A DNA stretch of 64,000 nucleotides from Actinomyces qiguomingii (GTDB taxonomy: Bacteria; Actinomycetota; Actinomycetes; Actinomycetales; Actinomycetaceae), in contig NZ_CP025228.1 in assembly GCF_004102025.1 (NCBI RefSeq), forward strand, positions 868,001 to 932,000. Direction: 5' to 3'. Numbering within the stretch: position 1 is the stretch's first letter; every line of letters begins with the position of its first letter. The notes under the pieces were generated by a model that worked only from the letters and a program-made list of their open reading frames with translations, had not been told where the DNA came from and did not search any database. The position numbers were made by a program, and so were the translations under genes. Shown piece by piece: positions 1 through 8,118 of the stretch.

Positions 1-470
1 TCGGTGTTGATATTCGCGTCCAGTCGGGTGCCCGGCTGCCAGTCGCCCGTGGTGCTCAGCGCGGCCAGTTCGTGGGAGCTGGTGCCGACTGGGGAGGAGT
101 ATGAGGTGCAGAACGGGATCACAGTCTTGGTGGTGAAGTCGTTGTTCTTCACGAAGTCGTTCAGAACCCAGCAGGCCTCGCCCCACCAGATGGGGTATCC
201 GATGAGCACGATGTGATAGTCGGTGAAGCTCTCCGGAGTGTTCTGCACCAGGGTGATATGGCGCAGGCTGTGATCGACGTGCTCGCGTGAGACCCGGCTG
301 TGCGGGTCGTTGTAGTCCAGGTCGGGTTCGGAGTAGGGAGCGGCTGGCGTGAGTACGAAGGTGTCGGCGCCCAGCGCCCGGGTGATGGTCTCGGCCACAC
401 GACGGGTGTGCCCATGGGCCGAATAGTGGACGACGAGGATCTTCGAATCCGTGAGTTTGTGAGCGGTCAT
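1..470 (-). CDS. Flavodoxin-family protein, 3' end cut by window edge
   Basis: Open frame from ATG at 470 running off the left edge, about 156 codons visible. It begins MTAHKLTDSKILVVHYSAHG followed by HTRRVAETI, the beta1/phosphate-loop pattern of flavodoxins (here S-A-H-G-H-T-R). Further on come VLIGYPIWWGEACW and TVIPFCTSYSSPVGTS, the aromatic FMN-binding region and third strand typical of the Flavodoxin_4-like group. A likely role is FMN-dependent electron transfer or quinone reduction in the cytoplasm. GGGGAG lies about nine bases before the ATG. The C-terminus is not in the window, so length and exact subfamily cannot be judged. Confidence 0.8.
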   Translation of the reverse strand, partial: MTAHKLTDSKILVVHYSAHGHTRRVAETITRALGADTFVLTPAAPYSEPDLDYNDPHSRVSREHVDHSLRHITLVQNTPESFTDYHIVLIGYPIWWGEACWVLNDFVKNNDFTTKTVIPFCTSYSSPVGTSSHELAALSTTGDWQPGTRLDANINT

Positions 471-605
471 GGCGTGGGCTCCCCATAGAGTGCGGTATGC
501 GGTACGAAGTAACGATACCGGTTCGCCAGCATGCCGTAACTCGGAAGCAGGGCGGTTAAGCGGCTCTTCCGGTTTGAGGCGTTGCGGGTGGATGTGGGCC
601 CAGGT

Positions 606-732
606 GGCTGCTGGCCTCGTACTTGGACCGGGTCTCTGCGCTTGGACCGGGTCTCTGCGCTTGGACCGCGCTACTGCGCTTGGACCATCTGAGAGTGCGT
701 TTCAGGCAGTCCAACGGCAGTCAGGCAGTCCA
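606..732 (+). repeat. Family-C dispersed repeat, copy 1
   Basis: A GGCTGCTGGCCTCGTACTTG start is followed by three spaced GCGCTTGGACC or similar blocks, then CTGAGAGTGCGTTTCAGGC and GTCCAACGGC. The same series of blocks recurs in reverse orientation at 62545-62653, and in shortened form at 43810-43853. TTGGACC and GGTCCAA blocks can pair, so the unit can form hairpins. No protein is supported here. Confidence 0.7.
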
Positions 733-862
733 TCCGCAGCCAGGGGTCCAACGGCAGCCGGGCAGTCCAGTCCCAGCCGATCGGACCCGGGGAGCCCGGC
801 CGACACCCGGACGCCCTAGCCTGCCCGCCACACCAGGACGGTAGGCCAGTACCGAAGAGACA

Positions 863-988
863 AAGTGTCCAGAATCGGCACAAACACCCCGCCCCGCCCG
901 GCACAGGCCCTCAAAATCGTTGGAACCATGCGGACCTGGTGGGCGGCGCCGGGCGGGGGAACATCGTGTGCCCCGAATCCGGATACTT
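863..988 (+). mobile_element. MITE-like family-B element, uninterrupted copy
   Basis: About 126 bp with imperfect inverted ends: left AAGTGTCCAGAATCGGCACA (863-882) and right ending GTGTGCCCCGAATCCGGATACTT. The interior carries GTTGGAACCATGCGGACCTG. The same unit, inverted and split by an IS110 element, lies at 29525-31106, which supports a discrete mobile unit rather than chance similarity. Too short to encode a transposase. Confidence 0.65.
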
Positions 989-1012
989 CCCCCACCCTGC
1001 CAGCCCCACCAA

Positions 1013-1067
1013 CCGAACTCGATGGTCATATCTACCGATTTCGATGGTTATAACGACCGAACTCGGC
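1013..1067 (-). repeat. Family-D 22-bp-period array (2.5 units)
   Basis: On the minus strand GAGTTCGGTCGTTATAACC, GAAATCGGTAGATATGACC and GAGTTCGGTTGG start at 22-bp intervals. As at 29406-29505, the array runs directly into a family-B element, and the junction sequence (GGTTGGTGGGGC) is shared between the two loci. Confidence 0.7.
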
Positions 1068-1175
1068 GAACACACCCTCAAACCGGAAGAGCCGGTTAAG
1101 CGCGCAAGGGTGCCGTCGTCCCACATGTCGGGGACGACGACACCCGCGTCGCAGAAGCGAGTGAGCTGCCTCGAC

Positions 1176-2501
1176 TCAGCTCTTGGGCTCGGGGGAGACG
1201 GTGAAGTCCACGCCGGCCTCTTCGGCTGCGGCCACATCCGCCTCCGCATGGTGCTCGACGGCGAACTCGTTACGCTGCTTGCCGTGGAAGCCCCAGATGG
1301 CGAAGGCGTAACCGATAATCGCGAAACTCACCAGGACCATATAGGCCACGCGCGGGCTCAAGTTCATCAGTGAGGGGGTGACGGAGGCCGCCAGGGCGGC
1401 GACGATCCGGGCCGCGAACACAATATTGCCCTGGGCGGTGGCACGTACCAGGGTGGGGAAGGACTCCTGTGTCCAGACTTTCATGATGCCCTCGAATGCG
1501 AAGGCGCCCCCGAAACCATTGATCAGGGACACGGCGATGTAGCTCCACACGTGGAAGCCGCCGATGATGTAGATGAAGTATGAGCCGGCGTAGCAGGCGG
1601 CGCCGAGGTAGAAGTAGGTCATGCGCTTGGGTGTGTCCACGATCCGCATGAACCAGATGCCCCAGATGAAGCCGAGTGGCATCATTGCCAGGCCGATCTG
1701 GTTGGAGAAGGCGATGTCCATGCCGATGATGTTGTGGTTGATCCAGGTGGTGAACTGACCGCCGGTGTTGGCGGGGATGTTGACCAGTGCGTAGAAGACG
1801 ACCAGTGCGATGAAAGGCTTGAAGTAGGGCGGCTTGAGCAGGGTGCCGATGGTGACTCGCTCAGATCGCACGGTGCCGCCGCCTAACTGGCGTTCACGGC
1901 GCGCCGCCAGCCAGACCTCGGATTCGGGGATGGGCAGGCGCAGTAGCAGGGTGACCAGCGCCACCACCAGGACCTGGCCGTACATGACCTGGCCGCCCAG
2001 GCGGCCCCAGTTGCCTACCACAGATCCGGCGACAACCGCCCCGAGGATGCCTCCGGTCCATAGCATGTTGGACAGGCCGATGATCTTGCCGCGGTTGTCA
2101 TCCGTGGCGGACTCGGCGATGGTCGCCAGGGAGACCGGCAGATCCGCGCCGGTGCCGAGGCCGACGAGTATGGTGCCGGCAAGCAGGATCGGGAAGCTGG
2201 GGGCGAAGACCTGGCAGGTAGCGCCCACAACGATCATGAGCATCGTGGCGGAGAAGACGTGTTTGCGGCCAAAGCGGTCGCCCAGCGGCCCGCCGAACAA
2301 GGCGCCGAAGGCGATGCCGAGTGTTAGCGCCGAAGACGCCAGGCCGACCTGACTGTCGGCGATGCCGAGCGCATCCTGGTAGATGACCAGGGCGGTTGAG
2401 TTGGAGACGATGGCGCAGGCGTCGATGTAGGACGCCATGCCGGAGACGACTCCTACGAACCACGGGTTAGGCGGCTTGTGTGTGTGGGTTGTTGTGGACA
2501 C
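1176..2501 (-). CDS. MFS transporter, sugar/metabolite porter type
   Basis: About 441 residues with roughly 12 hydrophobic segments, an inner-membrane solute:proton symporter or uniporter. After the second segment it carries the MFS signature GGPLGDRFGRKH, and at the end of the sixth the PESEVWL motif of sugar-porter-like proteins. GTG at 2501 is preferred over an ATG 16 codons upstream because AAAGGAG sits five bases before it. A LacI-type regulator lies divergently 440 bp away, so substrate-induced control is likely. The substrate cannot be read from the sequence. The tail after the last membrane segment is acidic. Confidence 0.85.
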   Translation of the reverse strand: MSTTTHTHKPPNPWFVGVVSGMASYIDACAIVSNSTALVIYQDALGIADSQVGLASSALTLGIAFGALFGGPLGDRFGRKHVFSATMLMIVVGATCQVFAPSFPILLAGTILVGLGTGADLPVSLATIAESATDDNRGKIIGLSNMLWTGGILGAVVAGSVVGNWGRLGGQVMYGQVLVVALVTLLLRLPIPESEVWLAARRERQLGGGTVRSERVTIGTLLKPPYFKPFIALVVFYALVNIPANTGGQFTTWINHNIIGMDIAFSNQIGLAMMPLGFIWGIWFMRIVDTPKRMTYFYLGAACYAGSYFIYIIGGFHVWSYIAVSLINGFGGAFAFEGIMKVWTQESFPTLVRATAQGNIVFAARIVAALAASVTPSLMNLSPRVAYMVLVSFAIIGYAFAIWGFHGKQRNEFAVEHHAEADVAAAEEAGVDFTVSPEPKS

Positions 2502-2943
2502 TGGTTCTCCTTTGAACGAGTCGGACCGGCCCGGGCCGCCGTATGGCACGACATGCCCGGGAACGGCTGATGCGGGCGATCAGCCTCCGGCGTGAAACGA
2601 ATCAACTCGTGAAACAGTAGCAGTTTGAGGGGTGTCGGGCAAGTGTGAGCATGTGAAGTGAATCGATTAAAGCCGCGTTGCCGATGTGTGCGGGAAGGAA
2701 CTTGGAAGCCTTGCGCCCGGGAACGGTCATGGCGGCCGTATCACTCGTTGCTGCCGGGCGACATGGGGAAAGGGTTGCAATGCCGCGCCTACCCGGGGTT
2801 CCGGAGGTATCTGCGCCACGGACCTGGAATGATGGGCCTGCGAAACCGCCTGGTATCCGCGCGGAAGGAGCAGCGACCGGTGTTGTGGAACCGTTCGGCG
2901 GCATCGGCGAGAAGAAGATCCCGGCAGCAGAAGGAGCGATGAC
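2502..2943. promoter_or_regulatory. Divergent control region with candidate LacI operators
   Basis: 440 bp between an MFS gene and a LacI gene, without a credible ORF. TGAATCGATTAA at 2659-2670 is a near-palindrome of the kind bound by LacI proteins in actinobacteria. CGTGAAAC occurs twice at 2591 and 2608, 17 bp apart, with GAATCAAC between. These are candidate operators by pattern only. Confidence 0.4.
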
Positions 2944-3954
2944 ATGGCACGGCCCTCGGTACGTGACGTCGCCGAACGGGCGGGGGTGTCGGTGGGCACC
3001 GTCTCTCACGTCCTGAACCATCCCGAACGCGTCGCCCGATCCACCCGCGATCGTGTGCGCGCCGCCATCGACGATCTCGGTTTTGTGCGTTCCGAGACCG
3101 CTCGCCGCCTGCGCCACGGCGGATCATCGCTAGTGGGCGTGCTCGTTCACGACATCTCCAACCCCTTCTTCACCGAGGCCGCCCGCGGCATTGAGGATCG
3201 ACTGCGTGAAGACGGTCGCGTGCCCATGCTCGGTTCCACCGACTCCGATCCCGAGCGTGAACGCGAACTTATGAGCCTGCTAGCGGGCATGGATGTCCGC
3301 GGGGTGATCGTCACCCCGTCCGCCTCCACCCTTGACAACCTGGCCGTCCTGGCTGGGCGGGGGATACGGGTGGTACTCATGGACCACCCGCCGATCTCGG
3401 CGGAGTTGCCCACTGTCTCCGGCGACGACGTAGTCGGAGCGCGGGCGGCGGCAACCCACCTGATCGAGCTCGGTCATCGCCGTATCGGGTTCGTCAATGG
3501 TCCGCTGACGGTGCGGCAGGCAAGTGATCGGCGCGACGGCGTCGTCGGAGCCCTGAAGGAGGCGGGCCTGGACCCGGCGGAGGTGCTGCTCGAGATCGAG
3601 GCGGTGAGCGGAGGACAGGGCTTCACCGCGGATGCCGGAGCGGTCGGGGCCGCCGCGCTCCTTGGCGACGACTCGCCGCCGACGGCGCTCCTATGCGCCA
3701 ACGACCAGATAGCTATTGGCGCCATGCGCGAGATTCGTCGCCGCGGCCTGAGGATTCCCGAGGACGTCGCCATTGTCGGCTACGACGACATCTCCGTCGC
3801 CGCTGAGCTCATCACCCCGCTCACCAGTGTGCGACAGCCCATGCGTGAGATGGGCGCTGCGGCCGCCGACATGCTGCTGTCCGCCGACGGCGCGGTCCGG
3901 CACATCACCTTCCCGCCGATGCTGGTGGTGCGCGAGTCCACTATCGGTAGGTAG
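2944..3954 (+). CDS. LacI-family transcriptional regulator
   Basis: 336 residues. Residues 3-25 (PSVRDVAERAGVSVGTVSHV) are the LacI helix-turn-helix, followed by LNHPERVARSTRDRV and the hinge helix. The rest is a periplasmic-binding-protein-like effector domain with typical landmarks DISNPFF, a GHRRIGFV strand, LCANDQIAIGAM and DVAIVGYDD. AGAAGGAG lies seven bases before the ATG. It is divergent from the MFS gene at 1176-2501 and probably represses it and itself, released by a sugar or sugar phosphate. The effector is unknown. Confidence 0.92.
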   Translation: MARPSVRDVAERAGVSVGTVSHVLNHPERVARSTRDRVRAAIDDLGFVRSETARRLRHGGSSLVGVLVHDISNPFFTEAARGIEDRLREDGRVPMLGSTDSDPERERELMSLLAGMDVRGVIVTPSASTLDNLAVLAGRGIRVVLMDHPPISAELPTVSGDDVVGARAAATHLIELGHRRIGFVNGPLTVRQASDRRDGVVGALKEAGLDPAEVLLEIEAVSGGQGFTADAGAVGAAALLGDDSPPTALLCANDQIAIGAMREIRRRGLRIPEDVAIVGYDDISVAAELITPLTSVRQPMREMGAAAADMLLSADGAVRHITFPPMLVVRESTIGR

Positions 3955-3989
3955 ATCCGGTCTTGGCGTGTGGCGGTTTGTTGGAAAAA

Positions 3990-4029
3990 CCTCATATCCG
4001 CGGCTGCGTATGCAGCCGCGGATATGAGG
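3990..4029 (-). terminator. Perfect 18-bp hairpin followed by T5 on the minus strand
   Basis: CTCATATCCGCGGCTGC pairs perfectly with its complement across a 4-base loop (GTAT, 4008-4011). On the minus strand the stem is followed by TTTTT, so it is a classic intrinsic terminator for the YbjQ-like gene ending at 4038. It can also block transcription coming from the LacI gene that ends at 3954. Confidence 0.9.
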
Positions 4030-4037
4030 TGACAGGT

Positions 4038-4370
4038 TCAGTTGGAGAAACGAACTGCGGTGCCGGAAGCGGTCACCATCAGCATGCTGCCCTTCTCGCT
4101 GGTCAGCGTCTCATAGTCGAAGTCAATGCCAACCACTCCCTGCGCGCCGAGCTCCTGAGCCCGCTGAACCAGTTCGGACAGTGCGGACTCTCGGGCCTGG
4201 ATCAACTCCTTCTCATAGGACTGGGACCGGCCACCGACCACATTGCGGAAACCTGCGGCGATGTCCTTGAGCATGTTGACACCCGCGATCGTCTCCCCGT
4301 ACACGATACCGAGGTATTCGGCTACGGGGCGCCCCTCGACGGTGGGGGTGGTGGTGACGATCAATGACAT
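4038..4370 (-). CDS. YbjQ/UPF0145-family protein
   Basis: 110 residues, the usual size of the YbjQ (UPF0145) family of small pentameric cytoplasmic proteins of unclear function. Family landmarks are [19 protein letters not shown] near the start, [27 protein letters not shown] and [14 protein letters not shown]. The reading frame extends upstream, but ATG at 4370 is preceded by a perfect AGGAGGT eight bases away. It stands alone between an SprT-like gene and the 3990-4029 terminator. Confidence 0.88.
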   Translation of the reverse strand: MSLIVTTTPTVEGRPVAEYLGIVYGETIAGVNMLKDIAAGFRNVVGGRSQSYEKELIQARESALSELVQRAQELGAQGVVGIDFDYETLTSEKGSMLMVTASGTAVRFSN

Positions 4371-4576
4371 TTGGTGATACCTCCTGGAGGAACGAATAGT
4401 GCGGCGGATCGGAACCGCCTGAACGATCCTCCGGCAGGCGGCAGTGTCCGCGTTCATTCCCGTGGACGATTTCCCCATCGTCAGGCGGTAGTAGATGCCG
4501 CTTCGGGACTTCATACCCGCCAACGCCGCAAAGCCAGGTGATGGCAGGGGCGCACCCGCCGGCAATCCCCTGCGTA

Positions 4577-5086
4577 CTACACCGAGGCGCCGGCCAGCGC
4601 CCGGGCGTAAGCGGGGCCAATCTGTTGCGGGCTGACCGGCACGCCGTCATAGGACCAACTCAACAGGTGCTCGGGGCTGAAGTCTGGAGCGCATCGCGAA
4701 CAGGAGCTGGGCCGCGTTGGACGACACATGCGGTCCACGGTGTGACCGGCGGGGCAGGTGCCCACCCAGCGTCCCGGTACGCGGGGCATCTGGCTGCTCA
4801 CCAGGCGCTCGCCGCTGGCGCCGAGTCGGCGAGCCTCCGCACGCCATACCGAGTCGTGGCCGTGGGCGGCGCCCACCCGGGCATGGGCGATCTCATGCAG
4901 GACCGTCTCGCGCACCTGGGACTCGTCGTACAGCGCCATGAGCTGGCGTGACAGGGTGATGCGTTTGCGGGAATGATCCGTCTGGCCGGCGCGCCGCCGT
5001 GCTCGATCGAAGCACACCGACCAATCGCCAACGCCGTGCTCCTCCATGAGGAGGCGAGCTAGCGGTAACACATCGGGCAGATTCAT
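4577..5086 (-). CDS. SprT-like zinc metalloprotease domain protein
   Basis: 169 residues. HEIAH at about 64-68 followed by a further histidine in GHDSVW (about 77-81) matches the HExxH...H zinc site of SprT-like/WSS1-related peptidases. A C-terminal zinc-ribbon-like cysteine set follows (CPAGH, CRP, CSRC). Eukaryotic relatives degrade DNA-protein crosslinks; the role of bacterial members is less clear. Cytoplasmic, no signal peptide. It stands alone, divergent from the gene at 5189. Confidence 0.85.
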   Translation of the reverse strand: MNLPDVLPLARLLMEEHGVGDWSVCFDRARRRAGQTDHSRKRITLSRQLMALYDESQVRETVLHEIAHARVGAAHGHDSVWRAEARRLGASGERLVSSQMPRVPGRWVGTCPAGHTVDRMCRPTRPSSCSRCAPDFSPEHLLSWSYDGVPVSPQQIGPAYARALAGASV

Positions 5087-5188
5087 GCCTGTGAGCGTAG
5101 ACGATCTACTCAGCGCGGCGGTTCCCTCACCGGAAGTTGCTTGGCGGGAAGTGCCTCAACGGCGTAGACCTGTGGCAGCATTGCTACG

Positions 5189-6241
5189 ATGCCACGCCCC
5201 GCCGACCGGCCGACGCGCCGTTCCCCGCATAACCACACACGCCACACCGCCTCCGATCAGCGGACAGCAACGAGTCGTCGGCGCGCGTCGGCCTCGGCTC
5301 GCGGCACCCGGCTGGCCAAGGCTGCACGTGCCGGATCTCGTCGACCCGGTTCCCGCCGGGGTGGCCGCTCAAGAAGGCGGCGTCGTCCCCGTCAGCTCGG
5401 CTCGGTCGGCCTATTCATGGTCTCCTTCCTGGTTACCCTGCTGCTCGGCCTGCATGTCATGAACACCCTGGACACAGCCCCGGCGTCACCCACTCCCGCC
5501 GTGTACAGCGAACCCGCCGCCATCAATCCCGATATGACCGGCTTCGACGCCGAGCGCATCATCGACGACGAGGTCTTCTACGACTCCACCACCATGACCG
5601 CCGCGGAGATCACCTCATTCATTAACACGGTGAACGAGGATTGCCAGACCGGCGCGGACGGGACCCCGTGCCTGGCCGAAGCCGCCTTCGACACCGAGGA
5701 CCGCGAGGCTACCACCGCCTGCCCCGGCGGATACGCCGCCGCACGGGCTGAGACGGCCGCCCAGATCATCTCCCAGGTGGCCACTTCCTGCGACATCAAC
5801 CCGCGCGTGCTACTCGTTCTGCTGCACAAGGAACAGGGACTCCTCACCGCCTCGGGCGCATCCCTGACGGCGCGACGCTATGAGGCAGCCACCGGTTACG
5901 CCTGTCCCGACGGGCAGGAATGCGACGCCGAGTACGCCGGCTTCTTCCGCCAGGTATACGGCGCCGCCTCCCAGTTCCAGAACTATCGACTCGACCCGGA
6001 CGGATTCCAGGTGGTGGCCGGTACGACGACTCGGCTGGCCTATTCGCCCAACTCCATGTGCGGGGACGGAGAGCTGACGGTCGCCAACCAGGCGACGGCA
6101 GGCCTATACAACTACACGCCCTTCCAGGCCAATGCGGCGGCCGCCTCCGGTGGTGACGAATGCACCAGCTGGGGCAACTGGAACTTCTACGGCTACTACC
6201 GCGCGCTCTTCGGCGACCCGACGCCGTCGACCGCAGATTAA
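5189..6241 (+). CDS. Membrane-anchored wall-hydrolase-like protein (hemagglutinin-like annotation)
   Basis: 350 residues. A long Arg/Ser-rich cytoplasmic start (about 1-70) is followed by one membrane segment (about 71-92), and the rest is exported. The outer part contains LLHKEQGLLTA near residue 213, then ATGYACPDG, FFRQVYGAASQFQNYRLDP and WGNWNFYGYYRALFG. This pattern occurs in actinobacterial surface proteins often labelled hemagglutinin and looks like a lysozyme-like fold with a glutamate after HK. Several cysteines may form disulfides outside the cell. There is no strong ribosome site before the ATG. Enzymatic activity is not established. Confidence 0.65.
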   Translation: MPRPADRPTRRSPHNHTRHTASDQRTATSRRRASASARGTRLAKAARAGSRRPGSRRGGRSRRRRRPRQLGSVGLFMVSFLVTLLLGLHVMNTLDTAPASPTPAVYSEPAAINPDMTGFDAERIIDDEVFYDSTTMTAAEITSFINTVNEDCQTGADGTPCLAEAAFDTEDREATTACPGGYAAARAETAAQIISQVATSCDINPRVLLVLLHKEQGLLTASGASLTARRYEAATGYACPDGQECDAEYAGFFRQVYGAASQFQNYRLDPDGFQVVAGTTTRLAYSPNSMCGDGELTVANQATAGLYNYTPFQANAAAASGGDECTSWGNWNFYGYYRALFGDPTPSTAD

Positions 6242-6433
6242 TGCCGCGGTCCCGGTGGTGAAGCGGAGGGGACCGCAGGAGTCGGCCTGGGAGACTCCAC
6301 CAGGGGACTCCAAAGGTGTCGGCCCAGCCGCATCCGGGGGCGTGGCTGGGTGGTGTTAGGGATAAGAACATATCGGATCGCGTGCGTTTGCCGCCGCCTG
6401 CGCGACGTCTGGCCTTGTACCCGGTGAGGACGT

Positions 6434-7966
6434 GTGAGGATTACCTTCATGGAGTGGCATCCGGCGCTGACGACTGTGTGGGTCGTCTTGGAGTACGTGA
6501 TCAAGTTCGTGGCTCTGGGAACCGTTCCCGAGAATCGCCGTCCGTCGTCATCAACCGCCTGGCTGCTGCTGATTTTCCTGCTCCCCGTCATCGGACTGCC
6601 GCTATACGTGTTCCTGGGCAGTCCCCGCGTGCACGGCAAGCGCTACCAGCAGCAGCTCGTGGCCAACGCCACCGTCAACGAGTTCACCGCGGACATGCCC
6701 GCGGCCCCCGCAGGGGCCCGGCCCTCACCCCACCTCGGCTCGGTGCTGCACATGAACCGCAAACTCACCGGCCTGCCGTGTGTCACCGGTGAGGTTGTGG
6801 CCCTGCACGCGCATGCCGCTCAGACCTACGCCGCCATGGCTCGTGTCATAGACACGGCCAAACATCATGTGCATGTCGAGTTCTACATCCAGAGCTGGGA
6901 TGAGGTAACCGATGTCTTCTACTCCGCGCTCGCCCGTGCCGCCGCCCGGGGGGTGACGGTCCGTCTGCTGGTGGACCACCTCGGATCACGAAAATATCCC
7001 GGTTGGAAGGACTTCGGGAGGCGACTGTCCGACGCGGGCATCCGGTGGCGGCTCATGATGCCGCTGCTGCCGCATAAGCGGCGCTTCCGCAGACCCGATC
7101 TGCGTAATCACCGCAAGGTTCTGGTGGTAGATGGAGAGCGTGCCTTCATCGGCTCCCACAACATTATCGACCCCACCTACAGGCTGCGCTCCAACCTGCG
7201 AGCCGGACGCGTCTGGGCGGACCTTTCCGTGGAAGTCACCGGGGACATCGTGATTGAGGCCGAAACGATTTTTGCGATGGACTGGTTCTTCGAGTCCGGC
7301 GAAATCCTCCGGGTGCAAGACGCCCTCCCAGGCGCTCCCGATGTGCATGAGCTGCTGGCCCGCCGTCCCTCGGTCGGCACTCCGGCGCCGCAGCCGGGCC
7401 GTCCCGACGCCGTCGTCAACGCCATGCAGCTGGTGCCTTCCGGCCCCGGCTACCCCACCGAGCCGAATCTGCGCATGTTCCTATCCCTAATCGAGAACGC
7501 CACTCGGCGCGTGTCAATCACGAGCCCATACTTCGTTCCAGACGAGGCGCTGCTGGCCGCCATGACCACTGCCGCCTACCGTGGCGTAGACGTGGAGCTG
7601 TTCGTCGGCAAGGAGTCCGACCACCTGATCGTCAACCACGCGCAGCGCTCCTATTACAGCGCCCTGCTTGCTGCCGGCGTGCGTATCTATCGTTATCCGG
7701 CTCCCACCGTACTGCATGCCAAGTACATGACTGTCGACGGTGACGTGGCGGTGATCGGCAGCGCGAATATGGACTTCCGATCCTTCGCCCTGAACTACGA
7801 GATGATGCTGCTCGCCTTCGGCGGCGATCTGGATGACCTGCTGCGGGAGAATGATGCCTACTACCGCCGCGTGTCCACCGAACTCACCGCCGAGGAGTGG
7901 GCTAAGGAGCCCTGGTGGCGGCGGTACGTGGACAATGTCTGTCGGCTGGTCTCCGCCGTTCTGTGA
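6434..7966 (+). CDS. cls: Cardiolipin synthase (phospholipase D family)
   Basis: 510 residues. Two N-terminal membrane segments (about 10-30 and 42-62) precede two phospholipase-D HKD motifs: H226-x-K228-x4-D233 (HRKVLVVD) and H428-x-K430-x4-D435 (HAKYMTVD), each followed by IGS.N. This is the architecture of ClsA-type cardiolipin synthase, which joins two phosphatidylglycerols at the membrane; some actinobacterial members use CDP-diacylglycerol instead. GTG at 6434 has GGTGAGGA before it; ATG at 6449 (GAGGA ten bases before) is an equally plausible start. The gene is followed by a 22-bp-period repeat array. Confidence 0.9.
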   Translation: MRITFMEWHPALTTVWVVLEYVIKFVALGTVPENRRPSSSTAWLLLIFLLPVIGLPLYVFLGSPRVHGKRYQQQLVANATVNEFTADMPAAPAGARPSPHLGSVLHMNRKLTGLPCVTGEVVALHAHAAQTYAAMARVIDTAKHHVHVEFYIQSWDEVTDVFYSALARAAARGVTVRLLVDHLGSRKYPGWKDFGRRLSDAGIRWRLMMPLLPHKRRFRRPDLRNHRKVLVVDGERAFIGSHNIIDPTYRLRSNLRAGRVWADLSVEVTGDIVIEAETIFAMDWFFESGEILRVQDALPGAPDVHELLARRPSVGTPAPQPGRPDAVVNAMQLVPSGPGYPTEPNLRMFLSLIENATRRVSITSPYFVPDEALLAAMTTAAYRGVDVELFVGKESDHLIVNHAQRSYYSALLAAGVRIYRYPAPTVLHAKYMTVDGDVAVIGSANMDFRSFALNYEMMLLAFGGDLDDLLRENDAYYRRVSTELTAEEWAKEPWWRRYVDNVCRLVSAVL

Positions 7967-8014
7967 CGGTCGCCCACGCCCCCTCCCGGCACCCCTCCCC
8001 GCGCCCCTCTCCGC

Positions 8015-8114
8015 GAGTTCGGTCGATATGACTGCCGAGTTCGGTCGATATGACTGCCGAGTTCGGTCGGAATGACTGCCGAGTTCGGTCGGAATGACTG
8101 CCGAGTTCGGTCGG
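8015..8114 (+). repeat. Family-D 22-bp-period array (4.5 units)
   Basis: Units start at 8015, 8037, 8059, 8081 and 8103. Each begins GAGTTCGGTCG and goes on with ATATGACTGCC (first two) or GAATGACTGCC (next two). The core CCGAGTTCGG is a near-palindrome. The array fills the gap between the convergent cls gene and response-regulator gene. It is not a CRISPR array because no unique spacers separate the units. Confidence 0.9.
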
Positions 8115-8118
8115 CGGC

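Larger units (their letters stand above)
555..1100. repeat. Segment bounded by inverted family-A ends (locus 1)
   Basis: Left end 555-585 (core CTCTTCCGGTTTGAGG) and right end 1071-1100 (core CCTCAAACCGGAAGAG) are inverted copies of one another. Similar inverted pairs lie at 13101/13375-13400 and 31102/31819-31846. Between them here lie a family-C repeat, a MITE-like family-B unit and a family-D array, and no convincing gene. Frames through the ends read TLKPEEP in one direction, but they never belong to a longer conserved protein. Confidence 0.6.

Noticed and set aside
1071..1100. Conserved peptide TLKPEEP as part of small proteins
   Set aside because: It is only a reading of the family-A repeat end; the flanking frames differ at each locus and lack starts with ribosome sites.
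8015..8114. CRISPR-like array
   Set aside because: Units are directly contiguous at 22 bp with no unique spacers, and no cas gene is near.
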